Positions 9,015 to 16,730 of a stretch of 64,000 bases of DNA are shown in pieces. This DNA comes from Parahoeflea olei. Its GTDB lineage: Bacteria; Pseudomonadota; Alphaproteobacteria; Rhizobiales; Rhizobiaceae. Under the pieces are notes generated by a model, which was not told the origin of the DNA, did not search any database, and saw only the letters and a program-made list of their open reading frames with translations. Positions within the stretch are counted from its first letter, which is position 1, and each line of letters starts with the position of its first letter. The position numbers and the translations under genes were made by a program. Location of the stretch: positions 234,288 through 298,287 of the forward strand of contig NZ_LQZT01000023.1 in NCBI RefSeq assembly GCF_001703635.1, read 5' to 3'.

Positions 9015-10076
9015 TCAGGAGACCGGCCTGCCCAGGGAAATCTCGAACATCGCGCCGCCTTTGCCGGAGGGGGCGTAACGGACCGTGCCGCCATGCGCCT
9101 CCACGATGGCGCGCACCACGGAGAGGCCGAGGCCGTTGCCGCCCTTCTCGAGGGAACCGGAATGCCCACCCCTCCGGAACGGTTCGAAGGCCGAAGCGGC
9201 GATGTCCGGGGCGAGGCCCGGCCCCTCGTCGGCCACCCTCAGGACCACCCGCTCGTTCTCCGCCTGCAGGCTGATTTCGATGACACCGCGCACGGCATAG
9301 CGGCGTGCATTGGTGACGAGCGCGAGAAGCACCTGCCGGATCCGCATCGCGTCGACGGTAACCAGGACGTCGGACAGGTCGAGGCGGAGTTCGAAGCCCT
9401 CCTGCTTCAGCTCCTGTTCCAGCACCCCCGCCAGCCGCTGGATCTCGTCCTTGAGCCGGACGGGCTGAAGCCGCAGGTCGAGGTGGCCGCTGTCGGCCAA
9501 CGTCACCGTGCGCAGGTCCTCGACCAGCCTCGCAAGCGAATCCACCTGCAGCACCAGGGCATTGAGCGATTTTTCGTCTGGCTCGAAGACGCCGTCGATC
9601 ATGCCTTGCAGGCGTCCTTTCAGGATGGTCAGCGGCGTGCGCAATTCGTGGGCGATCGTGGCGTTCCAGAGCGTCATGTCGGAGGCCATGTCCTGCAGGC
9701 GCTGGGCCATGGCATTGAAGTCTTCGACGAGAAGGGCGGTCTCGCCGAGCGAATGGTCGCCGGGAAGGGCGCGGGCCGAAAGATCGCCGTCCTTGATGCG
9801 CCGGGCGCTCATCGCCAGCGATTCCAGCGGCTCGAGAATGCGCCGGGCCAGCCTGAGCGAGGCGAGCGCCGCAACGATCAGCGCGATGAAGATCAGCACC
9901 GCGAGTATCATGAAGTCGAAGCCCGTCAGCCAGTTGTCGGTGCCTTCGGACCAGGGGGAAAAATAGAACAGGAGGGCAAAGGCGAGATAGGTGCCGAAGA
10001 AGACCAGCAACCCGGCAGCCACGGTGACGGAGGCCATGGCAAACAGGATCTGCCGGCTGAGCCCCTTCACCATCAT
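9015..10076 (-). CDS. Sensor histidine kinase (BaeS/AdeS-like)
   Basis: The protein has 353 residues. Two membrane segments (about residues 12-38 and 52-76) flank a short periplasmic stretch. A HAMP linker (about 77-128) follows, then a HisKA domain with phospho-acceptor His143 in ATIAHELRTPL, and an HATPase domain with the G1 motif DEGPGLAPD and the G2 region GNGLGLSVV. It overlaps the response-regulator gene by four bases (ATGA), and a second ATG at 10073 is an alternative start. The adjacent divergent RND pump makes it a likely envelope-stress or drug-responsive sensor. Confidence 0.92.
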   Translation of the reverse strand: MMVKGLSRQILFAMASVTVAAGLLVFFGTYLAFALLFYFSPWSEGTDNWLTGFDFMILAVLIFIALIVAALASLRLARRILEPLESLAMSARRIKDGDLSARALPGDHSLGETALLVEDFNAMAQRLQDMASDMTLWNATIAHELRTPLTILKGRLQGMIDGVFEPDEKSLNALVLQVDSLARLVEDLRTVTLADSGHLDLRLQPVRLKDEIQRLAGVLEQELKQEGFELRLDLSDVLVTVDAMRIRQVLLALVTNARRYAVRGVIEISLQAENERVVLRVADEGPGLAPDIAASAFEPFRRGGHSGSLEKGGNGLGLSVVRAIVEAHGGTVRYAPSGKGGAMFEISLGRPVS

Positions 10077-10768
10077 GGATCGACCGCCAGCCGGTAGCCG
10101 ATGCCCCGGATGCTGGCCAGCATGCCTTCGCCCCCGGCCTGTTCGAGCTTCTTGCGCAACTTGCTGAGATGGCTGTCGATCGTCCGGTCCAGCGCATCGG
10201 AACCGGGCAGGCAGGCATCCACGAGCTCGCTGCGCGAGAAAGCCTTGGTGGGCGTCCTGGCGAGATGGGCGAGAAGCCGGAACTCGGTCAATGTCAGGGA
10301 CAGCGGAACCTGGGAACCGTCGGCCTCGATCCTGGCCTGGTAGCTGTCCAGGTCGATCGTGAGCTTTCCGACCCGGATCACCGCGCCGGTCTGGCCGTGA
10401 CCCGCGCGGCGCAACACAGCCTTGGCGCGTGCGACCACCTCGATCGGATTGAACGGCTTGACGATATAGTCGTCCGCGCCGATGCGCAGCCCCTGCAGCC
10501 GGTCGACATCCTCATCCAGCGCCGTGATCATGATGACGGGGGTGCGGCCGCGTCTCTGGATTTCTGCGAGAAGCTCCCAGCCATCCAGCCGCGGCATGGT
10601 GATGTCGGCCAGCACGATGTCGGGTTTGAGCGAGCGGTGCAGGTCCAGCGCGACCTGCCCGTCGCGGGCATGCACGGTCCTGAAACCTTCCCGACTGAAG
10701 TAAGCCTCGAGAATGCCGGCGATCTCCGCATCGTCTTCGGCAATCAACACAAGTTCTGCCATGGCCAT
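10073..10768 (-). CDS. OmpR-family response regulator (BaeR/AdeR-like)
   Basis: The protein has about 231 residues. The receiver domain has acidic pocket D12/D13, phosphorylated Asp55 in VLADITMP and Lys in IVKPF. The C-terminal winged helix has LTLTEFRLLAHL and the recognition-helix region DRTIDSHLSKLRKKL, ending RGIGYRL as in AdeR/BaeR. An AAGGAG at 10773-10778 serves the ATG at 10768 or a second in-frame ATG at 10762. Longer extensions carry no homology. It is transcribed away from the RND genes across a 185-bp region holding an 8-bp direct repeat that may be its binding site. Confidence 0.93.
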   Translation of the reverse strand: MAMAELVLIAEDDAEIAGILEAYFSREGFRTVHARDGQVALDLHRSLKPDIVLADITMPRLDGWELLAEIQRRGRTPVIMITALDEDVDRLQGLRIGADDYIVKPFNPIEVVARAKAVLRRAGHGQTGAVIRVGKLTIDLDSYQARIEADGSQVPLSLTLTEFRLLAHLARTPTKAFSRSELVDACLPGSDALDRTIDSHLSKLRKKLEQAGGEGMLASIRGIGYRLAVDP

Positions 10769-10827
10769 CAAGCTCCTTGCGACGTCAATGCCATCGAACC
10801 GTCCAGGCGTCGAGTAGGCGGGTTTTG

Positions 10828-10857
10828 CCTCCACACAATCGCAACAAAACCTCCACA
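10828..10857. promoter_or_regulatory. Direct repeat CCTCCACA x2, candidate response-regulator operator
   Basis: CCTCCACA occurs at 10828-10835 and again at 10850-10857, start-to-start 22 bp, about two helical turns. It lies between the divergent response regulator and RND genes. OmpR-family regulators bind phased direct repeats, and AdeR is reported to bind a TCCACA-type repeat in the equivalent place. Function here is inferred. Confidence 0.45.
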
Positions 10858-10908
10858 AACCCCCAATGTCACGCGGCTAGATCATCACCTCAAACGCTCC
10901 CGAGCAAT

Positions 10909-10936
10909 CTGGCCCGGGCAACCTGGCCCGCGCAAC
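10909..10936. repeat. 14-bp tandem repeat in leader of RND operon
   Basis: CTGGCCCGGGCAAC (10909-10922) is followed directly by CTGGCCCGCGCAAC (10923-10936), one mismatch. A weaker third copy (CCCGAGCAAT) precedes at 10899-10908. It lies just upstream of the adaptor start at 10954. Confidence 0.6.
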
Positions 10937-10953
10937 GTGGATGGTGGATATCG

Positions 10954-12117
10954 ATGCAAAGCCGATCTCGTTTCTGGATAATCGGCGCCCTGTGCCTGCC
11001 GCTCATGCTTCTGGGTGCCTGCAGCAATCAGACGGACGCCGAAGGCGACGCCCGGGCCGAAGCGCAGCCGGCCCGTGTCAGCGTCATGACCATCCGGCCG
11101 GAGGCCGTCACCGTCTACGATGAATTGCCGGGGCGCGTCTCCGCCTTCCGCACCGCGGAGATAAGGCCGCAGGTAAGCGGCATCATCCAGGGCAAGTTGT
11201 TCGAGGAAGGCAGCGTTGTCGCGGCCGGCACGGCGCTTTTCCAGATCGATCCCGCGCCCTTCGCCGCCGAAGCCGATGCGGCTGCGGCGGTGCTGGCGCG
11301 TGCGGAGGCGGAACTCATGAATGCCCGGTCGAAATTCGAGCGGGCGGAACTGCTTGCGGCACGCAAGGTCACCAGCGACGAGGCCTTCAGCAATGCGACG
11401 GCGACCCTGGCCCAGGCCAAGGCGAGCGTTGCCGAGGCCAAGGCCAACCTGGCGCGGCGCAAGCTGGAGCTGTCCAATGCGACCATCCGCAGCCCGATCA
11501 GCGGCATCATTGGCCAGTCCTTCATGAGCGAGGGCGGGCTGGCGTCCACCTCCGCCACATCGCCGCTCGCGGTGGTGCAGCAGATCGATCAGGTCTATGT
11601 CGATGTCCGCCAATCCTCCATGAGCCTGGAACAGCTGCAGGACGCAGCCCCGGACAAGGGGACGGCGGACCCCGGCGAACTGCCCGTCATGATCAGGACG
11701 ATCACCGGCAAGCCCTACGCTCACGCCGGCAGGGTCCTGTTCTCCGATATTTCGGTCGACAACGCCACCGGAAGCCTGGGAATCCGCATTCTCGTTCCCA
11801 ATCCGGAAGGGCACCTCCTGCCGGGCATGTTCATTCGCGCCATGGTGCCCCGGGAGATCTACGACGCGGCGCTGATGGTCCCGCAGGAGGCGGTCATCCG
11901 CGACCTGGCCGGAAGGCCGCAGCTGATCGTCATCGCCGAGGACAGGACCGGCGACAGGCGGGGCGTCGAACTGGGACCGCTGGTCGACGGCAAATACCTC
12001 GTGAAGAGCGGGCTTGCGGCCGGCGACACCATCGTCGTCCTGGGCCAGGAGCGGGTGCAAGCCGGCCAGCCGCTGGAAATGTCGTCGCCGCAAGCCAGCC
12101 CCCGAACGCAGAGCTAA
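10954..12117 (+). CDS. RND efflux membrane-fusion (adaptor) lipoprotein
   Basis: The protein has 387 residues. It starts at ATG 10954 with a lipoprotein signal ending in the lipobox LLGAC (Cys23), so it should be anchored in the inner membrane facing the periplasm. The AcrA/AdeA-type layout is visible: a beta-barrel and lipoyl half-motif (GRVSAFRTAEIRPQVSGII), a helical hairpin (about residues 110-165), the second lipoyl half (NATIRSPISGIIG) and a C-terminal proximal domain. The transporter gene follows after ten bases. No outer-membrane channel gene is adjacent. Confidence 0.93.
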   Translation: MQSRSRFWIIGALCLPLMLLGACSNQTDAEGDARAEAQPARVSVMTIRPEAVTVYDELPGRVSAFRTAEIRPQVSGIIQGKLFEEGSVVAAGTALFQIDPAPFAAEADAAAAVLARAEAELMNARSKFERAELLAARKVTSDEAFSNATATLAQAKASVAEAKANLARRKLELSNATIRSPISGIIGQSFMSEGGLASTSATSPLAVVQQIDQVYVDVRQSSMSLEQLQDAAPDKGTADPGELPVMIRTITGKPYAHAGRVLFSDISVDNATGSLGIRILVPNPEGHLLPGMFIRAMVPREIYDAALMVPQEAVIRDLAGRPQLIVIAEDRTGDRRGVELGPLVDGKYLVKSGLAAGDTIVVLGQERVQAGQPLEMSSPQASPRTQS

Positions 12118-12127
12118 GGAACGGGTC

Positions 12128-15100
12128 ATGCCGCAATTCTTTATCGACAGGCCCGTCTTCGCCTGGGTCATTGCCATTATGATCGTGATCGCCGGGCTGA
12201 TCTCCATCCCGCAGCTTCCCGTTTCGCGGTTCCCGGTGATTGCCCCGCCGAGCGTCTCGATCTTCGCCACCTATACCGGGGCCACGCCGCAGGTGATCAA
12301 CGACAGCGTCACCAGCCTGATCGAGCGGGAAATCTCGGGCGCGAAGAACGTGCTGTATTTCGATTCCTCCGCGGATTCCTCCGGGTCGGCGACCATCACG
12401 GTGACATTCAAGCCGGGAACCGATCCGGAGCTTGCCCAGGTGGATATCCAGAACCGGCTGAAGTCCGTCGAGCCGCGCCTGCCCGAGCAGGTGCGCCGCG
12501 GGGGGCTGACCGTCGAATCCGCCTCCACCGGCTTCCTGATGATCGTCTCGCTGAAGTCGAAGGACGGTTCGCTCGACGCGCTGGCGCTTGACGACTATCT
12601 GGTGCGCAACATCTCGCCCGAGCTCAAGCGGGTTGCCGGCGTCGGTCGCGTGCAGTCGTTCGGGTCGGAAGCGGCCATGCGGATCTGGATCGATCCCGTG
12701 CGCCTCCTGGCCCACTCGCTCTCCATGGCGGAAGTTACCCAGGCCATCCAGGCACAGAACATCCAGGTGGCGCCGGGCCGGCTGGGCGACAGTCCGACCG
12801 TGCCCGGACAGAAAGTCAGCGTGCCGCTGAACGTGATGGGGCAGCTCCAGTCGGTCGAGGAATTCGCGCAGGTCATTCTTCGCTCCAATGCGGACGGCTC
12901 ACAGCTGACGCTCGGCGACATCGCCACGCTCGAAGTCGGCTCGCAATCGGAGAGTTTCGCCATTCTCGACGGCGGCAAGCCGGCGACCGCGGCCGCCATC
13001 CAGATGACGCCGGGCGCCAATGCCGTCAATACCTCGAACGGTGTGCGCGCCCGGCTGGCGGAACTGGCCCTCACCATGCCGCCAGGGGTCGAGTATGCGA
13101 TCTCCTACGACACCGCGCCCTTCGTGAAGGTCTCGATCCAGAAAGTGGTGCAGACGCTTGTCGAAGCCATGGTGCTGGTGTTCCTGATCATGCTGCTGTT
13201 CCTGCAGAATGTCCGCTACACGCTGATCCCGGCCATTGTCGCACCGATCGCGCTGCTCGGCACCTTTGCCGTCATGCTGGCGATCGGCTATTCGATCAAT
13301 GTGCTGACCATGTTCGGCATGGTGCTCGCCATCGGCATCATCGTCGATGACGCCATCGTGGTGGTCGAGAATGTCGAGCGGCTGATGGCGAAGGAGGGGC
13401 TGTCGCCGCGCGCGGCAACCCGCAAGGCGATGACCGAAATCACCAGTGCGGTGATCGGCATCACGCTGGTGCTGACGGCGGTCTTCCTGCCGATGGGGCT
13501 GGCTTCCGGCTCGGTCGGCGCGATCTACCGCCAGTTCACCGTGTCGATGGCGGTTTCGATCCTCTTTTCCGCCTTCCTTGCGCTCAGCCTCACGCCCGCG
13601 CTCTGCGCCACGCTGCTCAAGCCGGTCGATCCCGGGCATCACCAGAAAAAGGGCTTCTTCGGCTGGTTCAACCGCGGGTTCGAGCGCTTGACGCAGCGCT
13701 ATGCCGGCTGGATTTCGCGACTTGTGCAGAGGACCGGCAGAACGATGCTGGTCTATCTGACCATCGTCGGGGCCGTGGCCTATGGCTACGCCACGCTGGC
13801 GACGACCTTCGTGCCGGAAGAAGACCAGGGCTCGTTCATGACCTCCTTCACCTTGCCCGCGGAGGCGACGGCCGAGCGCACGCGCGAGGTGGTCAACCTG
13901 TTCGAGGAGCATGTGAAAGGCCGCCCGAACATCGCCAACAACCTGACCATCATGGGGTTCGGCTTCTCGGGATCCGGGCCGAACACGGCCATGGCGTTCA
14001 CCACCATGACGGACTGGCGCAATCGCACCACTACCGTGGACGCGGAGTTGAACGCGGCCGCGGCCGCCATGTCCGCGGCCAATGAAGGCGAGATCTTCAG
14101 CCTGAAGCCGCCGGCAATCGAGGAACTGGGTACGACATCCGGCTTTTCGCTGCGGCTTCAGGACCGTTCCAATCAGGGCGATGCGGCGCTGGCTGCCGCT
14201 GCGGCCCAGCTCACCCAACTCGCCGCGCAAAGCAAGCTCTTGAGCGACGTGCGCGTCGACGGGCTTCCGAGCGGTCCGAGCGTCACGCTCAACATCGACC
14301 GGCAGAAGGCCGCGGCGCTGGGCGTGGCCTATGCCACGATCGGCGACACCCTGGGCGGTGCCGTGGGCTCGACCTATGTGAACGATTTCCCGCGCGATGG
14401 CCGCCTGCAGCAGGTCATCGTCCAGGCCGAGCCGGCCAGCCGGATGCAGGTGGATGACATTCTCAAGCTTCACCTGCGCAGCGATACCGGCAAGATGGTG
14501 CGCTTGTCGGAACTCGTCACCCCGCAGTGGTCGACCATCCCGCTGCAGGTCACGCGCTACAACGGCTATCCCTCGACCAGCCTGTCCGGGTCTGCGGCGC
14601 CGGGCGTTTCCAGCGGCAAGGCGATGGACGAGATCGAGCGGCTGGCGCTCGAGCTTCCCAAGGGCTTTGCCGTCGAATGGACCGGACAATCCCTGCAGGA
14701 GCGGCAATCCGGTGCCCAGGCGCCGCTGCTGATGGGCTTTTCCTTCCTGATCGTCTTCCTCGTGCTGGCGGCGCTTTATGAAAGCTGGGCCGTGCCGCTG
14801 TCGGTCATGCTCGTCGTTCCCCTCGGCGTCATCGGGGCGGTGATCGCGGTTCATCTGCGCGGACTGGAAAACGATGTCTTCTTCAAGGTCGGCTTGATCG
14901 CCCTGATCGGCCTTTCCGCAAAGAATGCGGTCCTGATCGTGGAGTTTGCCCGCACACGTTACAGGGATGGCCAGGGGCTTGCCGAAGCGGTCGTCGAAGC
15001 CGCGCGTCTGCGCCTGCGTCCGATCGTCATGACGTCGCTCGCCTTCACCCTGGGCGTCGTGCCCCTGGTGCTGGCTTCGGGCCCGAGCTCGGAAACCCAG

Positions 15101-15241
15101 AATGCCATCGGAACCGGCCTGTTCGGCGGCATGATTTCCGGCACGGTGCTGGCGGTGGTTTTCGTCCCGGTGTTCTACGTCGTCGTCACCCGGCTGACAC
15201 GCCGGCGGAACAGTGCACCTGAAGCCTGTCCCTCGGAATAG
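12128..15241 (+). CDS. RND efflux transporter, HAE1 family (AcrB/AdeB-like)
   Basis: The protein has 1037 residues, the normal length for AcrB-type pumps. It begins MPQFFIDRPVFAWVIAI and has the proton-relay pair Asp407/Asp408 in TM4 (GIIVDDAIVVVENVE) and the TM10 lysine at about residue 932 (LSAKNAVLIVEF). Two large periplasmic loops follow TM1 and TM7. The family exports hydrophobic drugs, biocides or bile-like compounds from periplasm and inner membrane using proton motive force. The ATG at 12128 is preceded by AAGGA. It forms an operon with the adaptor and is probably controlled by the divergent two-component system. Confidence 0.95.
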   Translation: MPQFFIDRPVFAWVIAIMIVIAGLISIPQLPVSRFPVIAPPSVSIFATYTGATPQVINDSVTSLIEREISGAKNVLYFDSSADSSGSATITVTFKPGTDPELAQVDIQNRLKSVEPRLPEQVRRGGLTVESASTGFLMIVSLKSKDGSLDALALDDYLVRNISPELKRVAGVGRVQSFGSEAAMRIWIDPVRLLAHSLSMAEVTQAIQAQNIQVAPGRLGDSPTVPGQKVSVPLNVMGQLQSVEEFAQVILRSNADGSQLTLGDIATLEVGSQSESFAILDGGKPATAAAIQMTPGANAVNTSNGVRARLAELALTMPPGVEYAISYDTAPFVKVSIQKVVQTLVEAMVLVFLIMLLFLQNVRYTLIPAIVAPIALLGTFAVMLAIGYSINVLTMFGMVLAIGIIVDDAIVVVENVERLMAKEGLSPRAATRKAMTEITSAVIGITLVLTAVFLPMGLASGSVGAIYRQFTVSMAVSILFSAFLALSLTPALCATLLKPVDPGHHQKKGFFGWFNRGFERLTQRYAGWISRLVQRTGRTMLVYLTIVGAVAYGYATLATTFVPEEDQGSFMTSFTLPAEATAERTREVVNLFEEHVKGRPNIANNLTIMGFGFSGSGPNTAMAFTTMTDWRNRTTTVDAELNAAAAAMSAANEGEIFSLKPPAIEELGTTSGFSLRLQDRSNQGDAALAAAAAQLTQLAAQSKLLSDVRVDGLPSGPSVTLNIDRQKAAALGVAYATIGDTLGGAVGSTYVNDFPRDGRLQQVIVQAEPASRMQVDDILKLHLRSDTGKMVRLSELVTPQWSTIPLQVTRYNGYPSTSLSGSAAPGVSSGKAMDEIERLALELPKGFAVEWTGQSLQERQSGAQAPLLMGFSFLIVFLVLAALYESWAVPLSVMLVVPLGVIGAVIAVHLRGLENDVFFKVGLIALIGLSAKNAVLIVEFARTRYRDGQGLAEAVVEAARLRLRPIVMTSLAFTLGVVPLVLASGPSSETQNAIGTGLFGGMISGTVLAVVFVPVFYVVVTRLTRRRNSAPEACPSE

Positions 15242-15267
15242 CAGGCGATGCGCCCGGCATCGCCTGC
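15241..15267. terminator. Perfect 11-bp hairpin between convergent genes
   Basis: GCAGGCGATGC (15241-15251), a 5-base loop, then GCATCGCCTGC (15257-15267). It starts at the last base of the RND stop codon and lies between two convergent genes, as expected of a terminator or 3' stabiliser. There is no T-run, so Rho-independent termination is uncertain. Confidence 0.55.
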
Positions 15268-15326
15268 GCTCGCACGCTCGGTTGAGCACATGCGCGGCAG
15301 ATGCCTGCGCATGCCGCTTCGGCAGT

Positions 15327-15710
15327 TCAGACCCCGAAAGACCGCAGTATCGGGCATGGCCCGGAGCTCCCCGAGGCGCATTCCGCCAGCAATCGGGACA
15401 GGGAGCGTCGCGCCTCCTCGAGCTCGGCGATCCGCGCGGTGAGCGCCGCCAGCCGGTCGCCCGCCAGCGCGCGCACCGCTTGCCGGTCCTGTCCGGCATC
15501 GAGCGCGAGCAGGCGGCCGATCTCCTCGAGGGTGAAGCCGGCAGTCTGCGCCTGCCTTATGAATGTGAGCCTGCGCAGGTCTTCAGCCGAATAGCGTCGC
15601 GCGCCTTCGGTGCGCCGCGGCGTCGGCAGAAGGCCGCGCCGCTGGTAGAACCTGACGGTCTCCACGCCGACGCCGCCGGCCGCTGCCAGCTTTCCGATGG
15701 TCATGTCCAT
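15327..15710 (-). CDS. MerR-family regulator with CueR-like metal loop
   Basis: The protein has 127 residues. The N-terminal winged helix (MTIGKLAAAGGVGVETVRFYQRRGLL) is typical of MerR proteins. A dimerisation helix follows, then the C-terminal loop Cys111-x7-Cys119-PIL, matching the two metal ligands of CueR. The position that is Cys in MerR and Ser in CueR (about residue 77) is Arg here. The start may be ATG 15710 or ATG 15704. It is divergent from the glutaredoxin-membrane gene, with a mer-type operator between them. It may sense a thiophilic metal or thiol/redox signal; the inducer cannot be read directly. Confidence 0.88.
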   Translation of the reverse strand: MDMTIGKLAAAGGVGVETVRFYQRRGLLPTPRRTEGARRYSAEDLRRLTFIRQAQTAGFTLEEIGRLLALDAGQDRQAVRALAGDRLAALTARIAELEEARRSLSRLLAECASGSSGPCPILRSFGV

Positions 15711-15715
15711 GGGTC

Positions 15716-15747
15716 TTGACTCCGTACCATGGTACGGAATGTATGGT
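15716..15747 (+). promoter_or_regulatory. MerR-type promoter/operator with 20-bp spacer
   Basis: TTGACT (-35, 15716-15721) and TATGGT (-10, 15742-15747) are 20 bp apart, too long for normal RNA polymerase binding. The spacer holds the perfect dyad CCGTAC-N4-GTACGG (15722-15737). This matches the transposon mer operator in half-site and spacing and is the hallmark of MerR activation by DNA distortion. It drives the glutaredoxin-membrane gene and overlaps the start region of the MerR gene. Confidence 0.88.
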
Positions 15748-15784
15748 CTCGCCAACAGTTTCACAACACGAAGGAGATCGTGAA

Positions 15785-16573
15785 ATGTTGGACCGCGTTC
15801 ATCGGGATCATCAGGTCGGGACGGCCACCGTCTACCGGATGGCGACGCCGCAGCACACCTGCCCCTATGGCATCAAGGCAATCCATTTGCTCAAGTCGGC
15901 CGGATACCGGGTCGAGGATGTTCACCTCAAGTCCCGCGAGGAGACGGACAGGTTCAAGGAGGAGCACGGCGTCGCCACCACGCCGCAGGTCTTTATCGGC
16001 GGCAACCGTATCGGCGGGCATGACGACCTGAGGCGGTTTCTGGGCAAGAAGGTGGTCGATCCGAAGGCGACGAGCTACCGGCCTGTTGCAGTGCTGTTCG
16101 CCCTGACCGCCCTGATGGCGGCGGCCGCGAGCTATGCGGTCACCGGCGATGCCTTCACCGTGCGCGCCGCGGAGTGGTTCATCGCCTTTTTGATGGTGGC
16201 CCTGGCCATGCTCAAGCTGCAGAATGTGGAAGGCTTTGCCACCATGTTCCTGAACTATGACCTGCTGGCCAAACGCTGGGTCCCCTACAGCTATATCTAT
16301 CCCTATGCCGAGGCATTGGCCGGGGTGCTGATGGTCGCCGGTGCATTGAGCTGGCTTTCGGTCCCGGTCGCCCTGTTCATCGGCACGGTCGGCGCCGTCT
16401 CGGTGGTCAAGGCGGTCTATGTCGACCGGCGTGAATTGAAATGCGCCTGCGTCGGCGGGTCGAGCAATGTGCCCCTGGGGTTTCTCTCGCTGACCGAGAA
16501 CCTGATGATGATCGCGATGGCGGTCTGGATGGCGGCCATGTCGCTGGGGCTGTTTGGCGATTACGCGTTCTAG
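15785..16573 (+). CDS. Glutaredoxin domain fused to MauE/DoxX-like membrane domain
   Basis: The protein has 262 residues, starting at ATG 15785 behind AAGGAG (15771-15776). Residues about 12-95 are a glutaredoxin fold with a single-thiol active site TCPYG in place of CPYC, and the cis-Pro region TTPQVFIGG. From about residue 100, four to five membrane helices follow, with a cytoplasm-membrane boundary motif LKCACVGGSSNVPLGF containing a Cys-x-Cys pair. Such fusions are annotated as redox-associated MauE/DoxX membrane proteins. The mer-like promoter indicates induction by a MerR regulator. A role in thiol or metal stress is inferred; no transport function is shown. Confidence 0.85.
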   Translation: MLDRVHRDHQVGTATVYRMATPQHTCPYGIKAIHLLKSAGYRVEDVHLKSREETDRFKEEHGVATTPQVFIGGNRIGGHDDLRRFLGKKVVDPKATSYRPVAVLFALTALMAAAASYAVTGDAFTVRAAEWFIAFLMVALAMLKLQNVEGFATMFLNYDLLAKRWVPYSYIYPYAEALAGVLMVAGALSWLSVPVALFIGTVGAVSVVKAVYVDRRELKCACVGGSSNVPLGFLSLTENLMMIAMAVWMAAMSLGLFGDYAF

Positions 16574-16609
16574 CATGGGCGTCACGCGCCAAGCCGGGCC
16601 GAAAGAGCC

Positions 16610-16643
16610 TTCCGGCGACAACCGGATCTGGGTGTTGCCGGAA
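16610..16643. terminator. Stem-loop between convergent genes
   Basis: TTCCGGC (16610-16616) pairs with GCCGGAA (16637-16643), with partial extension of pairing into the loop. It lies between the convergent glutaredoxin-membrane gene and the gamma-glutamyltransferase gene. There is no T-run. It is a possible terminator for either gene. Confidence 0.35.
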
Positions 16644-16730
16644 AGCCTGATGATGCCGGGGCGGCGGGTGCGGCCGCCGGGGCAGGCGGGTGCCCGCAAG
16701 GCCATGCGTCGAGGGCAGGCGGCGCGGGGC

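Noticed and set aside
12899..15499. A very long minus-strand open frame (over 860 codons) opposite the RND transporter
   Set aside because: It is antisense to a full-length AcrB-type gene with exact catalytic residues. The translation is Arg/His/Gly-rich without domains. High GC removes stops from antisense frames; similar shadows lie opposite hsdR, zorD, hyuB and others.
15716..15747. Mercury-resistance operon
   Set aside because: The operator looks mer-like, but no merT, merP or merA is present and the regulator lacks the third Cys needed for Hg(II) binding. Kept only as a MerR-type control site.
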